The notes under the pieces are model-generated. The model ran no database searches. It was not told where the DNA came from and saw only the letters and a program-made list of their open reading frames with translations. Both the position numbers and the translations under genes were made by a program. Source: Porodaedalea pini (lineage: Eukaryota > Basidiomycota > Agaricomycetes > Hymenochaetales > Hymenochaetaceae). Taken from it: DNA of 64,000 nt. Location: positions 62,001-126,000 of the forward strand of contig NBAY01000079.1 in the NCBI GenBank assembly GCA_002794775.1, given 5' to 3'. Shown here one piece after another: positions 55,666 to 64,000 of the stretch; the stretch's first letter is position 1, and each line of letters starts with the position of its first letter.

Positions 55666-57742
55666 ATGTGCGCTGCTCCGCCCGTCTTACCGTACTCGAA
55701 CCTTCCCCGATCTTCCGGGGTGCAGGTTCCTTCTCTGAGGGGCATCAGTATTCCGCTGCTGGAACGTAGGTCCTTTAACGCCTTTTCGATCCTTGGACTC
55801 ATTTTCCGCGTTGAGACAGCATGTCCTTCGTTGTCGTCGAGCGGGCCACCCTCTTCAGTGGACTCACCACGTATTGCTCGCCCGGCATTATATCGCATCG
55901 ATACGGACTCTGCTGCCAAAATGGTATCGCACCACAATGGGATGGTTCGAGCCATGGGCCATAGACATTCACGCTCTCTTGAAGTCCCCTCTCAGTCTGT
56001 ACCCGTCTCCGCCTCCGATCCTCTCAACAGTGCTGTCAGCGACTCATTTCTACTGCCATGGTCGAAGGAGAGTGAACCTTCTCATGAGCTACCTTCATCT
56101 CCTCTGCACGGTCCGTATATCTCTCGTTCATGCAGGAGGAACTCCGGTGTAGTAACCTCCGTTCCGCCGCTTATGCCCGCATTGCCTTCTTTGGCTCCTG
56201 CACTTGGTCCACCTTCGCCGATCTTCGACTCTTCCGAGGACACTGCGGAATCAGAGGAGGACATCGACTCTGAGGACGTTTGGGACCTGGTCCCGTACGA
56301 CATTTCCTGGGGATCAGCTTACTATGGCTATAGCGAGGGAACGCTTCCAGGTCCAGACGGTAAATGTATCTTCCTGCGCTCGCCTACTCCTCTCAAGTAT
56401 CAGCGCACGGGACAAGCTTGCGAGAAGTGCCGGGAGCGCAAAGCAAAGGTGAGTCTCATCGACGCCGCGCACCAAACGGCACGCGCTGATCATTAATATT
56501 CTCTTTCGATTCTGCAGTGCAGCGGCACTCGTCCGTCTTGTGCTCGTTGTATGACCCGTGGTCTCACGTGTGAATACGCTCCGGATTCCAAGCGCGCCAG
56601 ATCGGAGGACCTGACAGATGAGAGCGGAATGTGCCCCGCGCCTGCCGATCTCCATTCCGCTCATTCAAGTCCAGCTAGCCGCCTTGTCGCTTCGAGCACA
56701 GGGCGAATTCGAAGAAACACTGAGTACGTCACGCCTTCCATTACTCACAATCTAATTCCATTGCACAAGTTCTTCGATTCTAACTTAGTATGCAACTTTA
56801 GCTGTGGCTCTCACGCCGCGCGCGTTCGTGCCCTAAACAGTAATGTCACACTGAGGAGAAGACATAGCACCATCGGGCTGTCCGTCTCAGTGCCGCTCAA
56901 TCCGAGAGGTCTGGGATGCCGCGCGCCCCGAGAACCCCGACTCGCCAGACACGCAACGAGAAACAACACTGGGCGAGGGTTTCTAGGATCGTTGTTGGAT
57001 CCCTTGATAGCCTTTCCTGGCGATGGCGTGGAGGGCGACGATCTATGCATTTCCGAAAGCATCCGGTCGTCTTATCAGACCCTTCCTCAGAATGCGGATT
57101 CATTCGCATCGCAAACCTCCCTTACTCCTTTTGAACTCGACGCTGGAGTGCCCGTTGAAACCGCCCATGAGCTTCTTCCTGAACAAGAATCACAATGTAA
57201 TGGATGGGATGGACAGGCCCTCATTCACGACAGCTCGGTTTCGAGGGAGAATTCAGCGGCGATGCGGGCGCTCCCCTCTGATCTCCTTGAGGTCCGCTCA
57301 ACCTGTACAGATTCCTTCCCACCTGTCTCAAGCAAACTCAGTTATTCAAATGCGATGTACGATGCTGGGTATGCTCAACAGACGCTGGATGCTGAATGCG
57401 TTCAGTCTTACTCTATTTTGGCGGCAGGTAGTGGAGGGGTGTTCGATGGATGCGGTGCAGAGCTAGATTACGACATGTCGGATGCATCCCGCATCGGCAT
57501 GTTGGCTGGTGAGGATGTTCTCTGGCCGTGCAACGGCGGCGCGCAGCCGAAGGTCGAGACAGTGGGCTTTCCGTTCGATATGAATCCACCACATATTGCC
57601 GTTCTAAGCCACACACCCGATTTCTACCACTTTGATCAGTAAGTATTTATTTATCAAGTTTGCGCAACCTGTGTTCACGTAGCTATATTTACATCTCAGC
57701 CACGAAGGTACCATGCCATGGTTCCCATCGGACGATCTCTGA
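55666..57742 (+). CDS. Zn(II)2Cys6 fungal transcription factor
   Basis: Exons 55666-56448, 56518-56723, 56802-57638 and 57700-57742 give 622 aa. The ATG (MCAAPPVLPYSN) is the first in frame after the TATA-like box. The Gal4-type cluster spans intron 1: QACEKCRERKAK then CSGTRPSCARCMTRGLTCEY, with all six cysteines at canonical spacing, followed by a basic stretch (DSKRARSED). The cluster sits in the middle of the protein (about residue 255), unusual for this class, after a Ser/Pro-rich and acidic segment (EDTAESEEDIDSEDVWDL) that could activate transcription. Intron 2 is 78 bp without stops, so its retention would add 26 residues. The short last exon reads HEGTMPWFPSDDL. No fungal-specific regulatory domain (middle homology region) was seen. 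Confidence 0.85.
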
Positions 57743-58118
57743 CAGAATCCAGCGCTTCGAGTTGTTTTCCCTTCAGAAACTATGTCACTCTCCCTCCTTC
57801 CGTCTTCCCTTGAATGGACTATGTCAGACTCTGGGACTTTATTCTTTCGAAAATTTATTTTTTCTTTCATGAGCTCTGCTCGGAAATCCCTTCTTTTATT
57901 TCTATATAGCTATCCGGATTACTCTTATTCGTTATGATATTCTAACATCCAGCATTCACAACTTATAACACTCGTTTTCTTCTCTTTCGGTGACTATACA
58001 TGCATACGTTCTTCTATATTTTCATATTTCGAATATGTGACGGAGCAAATACATAAAGTACTTTCGGTCACACGTTGCGCATATTTACTATATTTGGATA
58101 TGCTATTGTGATTTTTCT
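57743..58118. other. Intergenic region, A/T-rich
   Basis: It holds the 3' end of the Zn(II)2Cys6 gene and the leader of the kinase gene. Nothing else was seen. Confidence 0.4.
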
Positions 58119-58154
58119 ATGGGAGGCGCTCTTCAGCCTCATCCAACCACGACG

Positions 58155-61100
58155 ATGTCAACCGTAAAGCGTTCTGCACCTCGGACTCCCGAAGGACGTC
58201 CGGCAAAGCGTAGGGCTACCTCGTCTCCAGAGGAAGGCGAACTCGACGACGTCAACGGCATTGGTGTTGGACAGCCAGGGCCGTCGGAGGCGACACCGTC
58301 TGCGGATGCCAATTCCAAGTTCAAGATACCGTTTCCCTTCAAAAACAGGAATACGCTTCTTTCGAGGATAGAAGAGCCACCTCGGGTGTTCGTCGACAGG
58401 CGTGATCACGTCCGCGAACGAAGTCGCGGACGGGAACGCGACGAGCGGGAGCGCAGCAGCCAGCGGCCACCCATAGTGTACGAGCGATCGGAAGAAGATG
58501 ACCGACGCTTTCGCCAAGAGGATGCGGTATACGGCCGTGACCGAAGGCTGCGCACCGGTGGAACAAGAAGGCGAAATGCGTCGGGTGATCATTACGAACC
58601 ATCCGTTCCAGTCAATAACCGAGACTCGTACTACAAGCCGCGAGACCACGACCGTGGCCGAGATCGGGATTATGATAGAAGAGACCGTGAAAGGATGTAT
58701 TCTCCACCTCGTCGGGAAGCACCCGTAGCTTTGCCTGCATCCTTGCGGTCGTCGACGAGATCTGATTCGCCGCTGTCTGTGTCGCGTGGCCGCTCACCGT
58801 CTCGATCCCCTTCGCCTCAAAACCACCGTGATGTCGAGCGTGACAAGCGTCGACACCGCCTTCCGACACCGCGCAGCACATCTCTCGTCGTCTCGCCTAT
58901 GTATGATGATCATGACTATGATAAAGATGGATATCGAGGAGACCACTACGAACCATATACGCGGGATACCTACCGTGACCGAGAGCGCGACCCACGTGGA
59001 CAGTATCATCGCGAGGAGCTAGAAGACTACGAGCGTTACTACCGGCCATCGGACTCCTATGATCGGGATCGCGAGCGGGGCCGTCCACGCTACTCGCGTT
59101 CTCCTGTATTCCGCTCTACCACGCCACCGAGGCCATGTCCGACGTATGATTTCGTACGCACACCTAGAGGGCTTCCGCTACCGCCGTCATCACCATTACC
59201 ATCGTCTGCTCCTTCTAAGGACACGATAGCCGTCACTACCGAACCTGAGCCAGAGTCAGAAGCTCTCCGTGCTCACGAGGCCGTTTCATTTGCACTTCGC
59301 CGACCCGGCGCCCCTCTCAATACGCGTTCGCCGCCGTCAATAAATGGAAGCGTGCAAAAGACGACACCTGCTCCTCCGCCTCTGCTTTGCACTCAACCGA
59401 CTGGTCCGGCGGAGACACCCGCTATCGGGGTTGTCAAGCCAAAACGTATCCCAGTGAGGCGTACACGCGAGGAAGAAAAGGCTGCGTACCGCCGCCTATT
59501 CGTTGGCTGCGGACAGCGCGACGATTATGATATCATGACGAAGCTCGGAGAAGGCACGTTTGGGTTAGTTCTATTTCTTTTCCAGCTCGGTCTTCAAACC
59601 ACTGATTGAGGTCTGAAATTCAGTGAAGTGCACAAGGCGCTACACAAGCAGACTCGCGCGGTTGTCGCTCTGAAGCGTATTTTAATGCATAACGAGAAAG
59701 AAGGCATGCCTGTCACCGCATTGAGGGAGATCAAAATTCTCAAGGCACTCAAGCATCCGTGCATTGTTGATCTGCTCGACATGTTTGTCATACCTAGTAC
59801 GCACATGCTCTTCCATTTTCAATAGGTTGGCTGATATGTGCTGCGTCAGGCAAGGGAAATGACTCGCCTATGTCCGTGTACATGGTTTTCCCCTATATGG
59901 ACCACGACCTGGCCGGCTTGCTAGAGAACGAGCGTGTCAAGCTGTCGCCGAGTCAAATTAAACTTTACATGAAGCAACTGCTGGAGGGCACAGAATACAT
60001 GCACCATGTACGCCACTTTTCCTATTAGTTTCTGCTAGCTGCTTACCAGTTCGAGTAGAATAATATACTTCACCGCGATATGAAGGCCGCCAACCTATTG
60101 ATCTCGAACAACGGTTCTCTTAAGGTCGCTGACTTCGGTCTAGCGCGGGCGTTTGATCCATCCATCACCGTACAGGGCGGCCGTGACCGCCGATATACCA
60201 ACTGCGTCGTAACTCGCTGGTACCGTCCGCCCGAGCTCCTGCTCGGCGCTCGTCAATATGGTGGAGAGATTGATATATGGGGCATAGGGTGCGCTGCGTC
60301 ACCGCCAAATTGAGCTTCACCTACTGACGTACAAATAGTTGCGTGTTAGGTGAAATGATCATGCGGAGGCCCATCTTACCCGGCAACTCCGACCTCGACC
60401 AGCTTGATAAGATATGGTCTATGTGCGGATCACCAAACCAACAGAACTGGCCCGATTATGATAAGCTTCCAGGCTGTGGTGGCCAGATCCGATTCCGGCC
60501 TCAGGAACGGCGAATCAAGCAAGTTTACGACTCGTAAGTTGCGTCACCATTGATCGCTTCTAATATGCTGAGCAGAAATACCAAGTCTTGGAAAAGAGAC
60601 ATGTGCACTGCTGGATAGACTCCTTACTTTGGACCCGCGTGAGCGCATTTCAGCGTCTGAGGCTCTTGACCATGAGTACTTCTGGTCTGACCCTTTGCCG
60701 GCCGACCCAAAGAGGTTTGTTTCCTGCTTTCATATCGAAAATTCTGAGCACCTTTTGATGTGTTTTAATAGCTTGCCCACATATGAGGCATCACACGAGT
60801 TTGACCAACGCGGTCGGCGTCACCAACCGGCTATGCAAAATGAAGCTTCGAAGCCAGTCATCCGTCAAAGTCTTCCACCTCCTTTACACAGCATAAATTT
60901 CCACAACGAAGATATGCACAATCAGGCTTTCCGCACCGGAGGACCCCCGCCCTATGCTCCCCAGAATGGCTTCAATAACTCTCTCAATAGAATCCCGCCT
61001 CCGCTCTTGCCACCACCACATCATCTGCCTCCGCCACCCTTGCATAACACATGGGCATCAGGCCCTGCACTTAACACAGGTCCGTGGGGTCCTAACAGGC

Positions 61101-61342
61101 CCACATTTCAGGGGTCTAATTTCGGTTCTGGCTCTACGGGCACAATTGGTGGAGGTCGAGGTCCAGACAGACATCAACCTTCGCAGCTGCCACCGCGACC
61201 TGCAGGGCTTCCGCCTCGTCCCGAAGGGCTTCCGCAGCCTTTAGGAAGGCGTGACATCTCATTGCAGAATCAAAGGTTTGGCGAAAAAGGTGCGCCGCTT
61301 GTTAGGGGAGGTCCTGGCGGCAGGGGCTTGAATTACGGATAA
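58155..61342 (+). CDS. BUR1: BUR1/CDK9-type cyclin-dependent kinase with RS-like N-terminus
   Basis: Seven exons: 58155-59563, 59624-59796, 59850-60007, 60059-60288, 60339-60533, 60586-60714 and 60772-61342, giving 954 aa (966 if the ATG at 58,119 is used). The first 440 residues are Arg/Asp/Ser-rich (for example [18 protein letters not shown]). The kinase starts [18 protein letters not shown]. The Lys is in VVALKRI, and the cyclin helix [15 protein letters not shown] is the PITALRE counterpart. [36 protein letters not shown] and WGIGCVLGEM follow, and the domain ends [11 protein letters not shown]. Long Pro/Gly-rich tail. In yeast BUR1-BUR2 phosphorylates the RNA polymerase II tail linker and Spt5 for elongation. 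CTK1/CDK12 is less likely given the PITALRE-like helix. Confidence 0.9.
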
Positions 61343-62668
61343 GCATACCGTAAGCTTTGGCACTCTATTTTATCTCGCGTCCGCTCCGAAATTGCGGTCT
61401 TTTAATTAGGACTTAGTCTCTAACTCAGTCCGATTTTGCTTGTGCCTTTATGATCTGTGTGCGTCCTATAATTGCCTGTACATTTCACATAGACGACTCT
61501 ATCTCGCTACCACTGTATACCTCACACTCATCATCCGCGTTCCTTCTCCCACTGCATCGCATTATCTCACTACTACTACTGTTCCTCGTAGTTCCACATC
61601 GTTGTCTGATTTTCAGTTTGTACAGCTCCATACCTCATGTTGTCTATTGCTTTGCTGCATTTGCCTGGCTAATACCCTTCCAATGAGCATCAATATTGAC
61701 GGCTGTGTGAGCCCGATCTGTCTGACTTGTTGCAATTTATTCACACTATTCTTAAGTCTGGCTGCATTGGGTGAAACGACAGGAGTATCAGTAAAACCTA
61801 GTTCTTGCATAGAGTGGGGCTTGCTGCTTGACAGATGATGGTTCCCTAAGAGTCTCCGAGAATAAATAAATGCCCGTACCTCGTACTCCTCGTACATCTC
61901 ATGTCTTATGACTGTGCTGATCTAATACTGCCTCCTCCCTCCTCCTAAGGTCATGTTCCTTCTTACTTGGGCTTTCATATAGTTGTTTTCATCCGTTTAC
62001 CTGCCGGTATATCTCCTAGCAGATATCATTTATGATCTCTCCAGGGCACCTTCATTACTCTCCCGGACTGTGCTGTTCGCGCTTACAGTCTACAAAGCAC
62101 TGAAAGCGCACGCAAGTCGAATATTCTGCTTTGTCGGAGATTGCCATTGATATCAGCCTCGTACGGGACCAAGGCATCTGTCTTTATCTCTACTATGGAA
62201 TATATTGTTGATGAATCGGCTTTGGTGTCTTTCATTGACACCGACAGAATTGTAGGACTCGGTTGGTTTGCGGGTAAGGGACAGTGCCTTACAAGGCACA
62301 GGATATGAGTTTGCGATAGCAGTACCTTGTGGGGTGGAAGTCGGGTGCTACTTGGCCTTGCGAACACATTTGAGGAAACTGCGGGACTCAGTTCGGAGAT
62401 GATGGATGTAAGTCATCCATGTCGCATTATGGAACAATTGTTGATATGCTCGTCTACGGCTTTTATAGTTCATTAGCGACGGTGGGAATAACGCGCCTCA
62501 CCGCGAGGATAGTACTTCACTTGGTGTATAATAGCTTGCAGGGGTAGCAGATCAAGAATCAGGAGCAATACAGCTTCATATGAGTTTGAACTTTACAGAT
62601 CCCAGAACGAAGCGTACCGACAACTCGCATGACGTCTTTAAACGACGGTTTCGACAGCCTAAAAGCCC
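61343..62668. other. Intergenic region between two convergent genes
   Basis: It contains the 3' ends of the kinase (plus) and the endoglucanase (minus). Only short frames are present. An aataaataaatg polyadenylation-like signal is near 61,861. Confidence 0.4.
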
Positions 62669-63877
62669 CTACTTGGATGTGACAGAAACGCTATAGTTAT
62701 TGATGAGTAGGTCCGCACTACCGGTGAACGGCTCGGTGCCGGTCTGAATGGATTGTAAATACTGATAAATTATAGCACAATGCATGAGCACCGTAATCTC
62801 ATTTCTTAGTTTAATTTCAAGGAATTGCATACCTGGCTCGAAGACACACCCTGGCTTGAAATGAGGTAAGCTAGATACGATGATGTTTCAGCATTCAAAG
62901 TTGTTTACGACACAAGGAACAAAGCTGAAGGAAGGAGAAAAAGACGCACAGAAGAAATCATTCAGATCGGCGTCGAAGTCCGTGATGTCGCCATCGGCGC
63001 TGACGAACGAGAGAACCTCCCAATTGGCGTTAGGGCCTTTCCAAAGGGTCCAGTTGTGCCCTGCAAGACTAATCCCGGTCGTGGTCTGCGAGCCTACTGG
63101 TTGGATCCTAACACAACGCAAAGCGTTAGGTCATGTAGATAAATGGACGATGTAAAATGGCTGTACCCTCCCTTTCCAGATAGCCAGATCATGCTACAAG
63201 TTGTCTATCGTTAATGACCTAGAGATTACTATCGGTGAAGGAGCTCACATTTCGTATGCAGACGCCGCAGATGCGGGCGTACCAGACGACGCAGCACCAA
63301 GCCAGATATCATAGCTTTCATCTTCGACGTCAGCATACATGAAACTGTAAAGGTATAGCAAATGTACATACGAGACATCTGCGCGTATGCCGGAGGACTG
63401 TGTTTTGTACGTCCAGTTCCAGCTCGTCGGAGCGGCTGCGAGATTCGAAAGCTGTCATATTGACTTATTAGTGTCGTCGAAAAAAGGAAAGGCAAGATTA
63501 GCACACTTGCACTCCCTTCGCTGTCAAGGACTCAACGTTTGCGTCTGAACGTACATAAGAAAACCAGCATTCAAGACAAATACCGAGGCATGTCCTTACA
63601 GCTTTTCACGTTATTCTCGTTGTTAGCCCACGTCCATACGGTCTCCCATGAGACGCTATCGCCCGATGCGCTTATAAGCGTCGAGCTCTGGTTTCCGACA
63701 CCGGCACCTGTGAAGGAAATGAAAAGGCCATGATAAAGACGAGCCGCAGAACGTACTTGCGCCCCAAAGATTCTGACAGAGATTGAAGTTCCCTGCGGGC
63801 ATACAGTCAAAGTTGCCTGAAATTGTCTGTGAGAACGCAGTAGTAACAAGACTTGCGAGAACAAGATGGGTACGCAT
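62669..63877 (-). CDS. Glycoside hydrolase family 12 endoglucanase, secreted
   Basis: Nine exons (63877-63757, 63707-63600, 63544-63507, 63451-63372, 63314-63249, 63193-63168, 63117-62950, 62870-62833, 62761-62669) give 245 aa, the usual GH12 length. The signal peptide is MRTHLVLASLVTTAFSQ, cut before TISG. The fold markers run GNFDCMPAGNFNLCQNLWGA, STLISASGDSVSWETVWTWA, SYANVES, SWNWTYKTQSSGIRADVSYD, SAYEIMIWLSG (nucleophile Glu), GHNWTLWKGPNANWEVLSFV, DGDITDFDADLNDFF and TGTEPFTGSADLL (acid/base Glu). Both catalytic residues and the reading frame are intact, so it is probably active. GH12 enzymes cut beta-1,4-glucan, and some cut xyloglucan. No cellulose-binding module is present. Confidence 0.93.
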
Positions 63878-64000
63878 GATCGACTAGACTGTTCGGAACA
63901 CCTTTCGAGTTTGCACCTTCTTATAACATGTAAGTAGTCCAGCGTTAGATCTTCGGCAAGAACGGTGGCAAACCCGCGTAGGATGTATAGTCGGTTTGCA

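Noticed and set aside
61440..61838. Open frame downstream of the kinase gene
   Set aside because: Pyrimidine-rich 3' flank. The frame has no domain and starts within the likely untranslated region.

Overview
The window comes from a filamentous basidiomycete, most likely a wood- or litter-associated agaricomycete. The grounds are many short introns (about 45-80 bp), a secreted GH12 endoglucanase, a Zn(II)2Cys6 regulator, a TET/JBP-type dioxygenase of the kind expanded in basidiomycetes, and Ty3/gypsy and Ty1/copia elements carrying a heavy CpG-decay signature. No rRNA, tRNA, CRISPR or bacterial-type operon was seen.

Region 1 (1-51 kb) is a repeat and pseudogene island. From left to right it holds: a gypsy pol decayed by TGA stops (1-4.1 kb); transposon-linked ORFs on both strands (4.3-9 kb); an intron-rich unrecognised minus-strand gene (10.0-11.8 kb); a chimera of BTB, a linker and PRP8 (13.4-20.7 kb) cut by a 180-bp inverted-repeat element; two unrecognised genes (21.3-24.9 kb); a TET/JBP-like dioxygenase (26.0-27.9 kb) flanked by two MITE-like elements; a 215-aa ORF plus LTR-like block (31.3-32.7 kb); a PMC1-type Ca2+-ATPase pseudogene (32.8-34.7 kb); an RPB1 fragment (34.7-40.7 kb) split by a complete copia element with 232-bp LTRs and a CACTC target duplication; a second BTB fragment (40.7-43.1 kb); a PRP3-eIF4G-prolyl-tRNA synthetase chimera (45.0-49.0 kb); and a proline-rich ORF (50.0-50.5 kb).

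The most unusual feature is that pieces of at least seven host genes, six of them conserved housekeeping genes (PRP8, RPB1, PRP3, eIF4G, ProRS, Ca2+-ATPase) plus a BTB/POZ gene present twice, are joined end to end here. Their introns are kept, so they were copied as DNA and not through mRNA. Three copies of a roughly 430-bp repeat, called module R below, lie on the 5' side of three of these chimeras, always in the same orientation relative to them. This suggests a DNA-level gene-fragment capture and amplification process. R may be the terminus of the carrier, or simply an LTR with an insertion preference.

Region 2 (51.2-64 kb) looks like ordinary gene space with intact spliced genes: a roadblock/LC7 dynein light-chain-like protein, a Zn(II)2Cys6 transcription factor, a BUR1/CDK9-type kinase with an Arg/Ser-rich N-terminus, and a GH12 endoglucanase. 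Between them are stretches with no convincing gene.

Limits: all family calls were made by reading conserved motifs, not by database search. Splice sites are placed by GT/AG and reading frame. Boundaries of degraded fragments are approximate.
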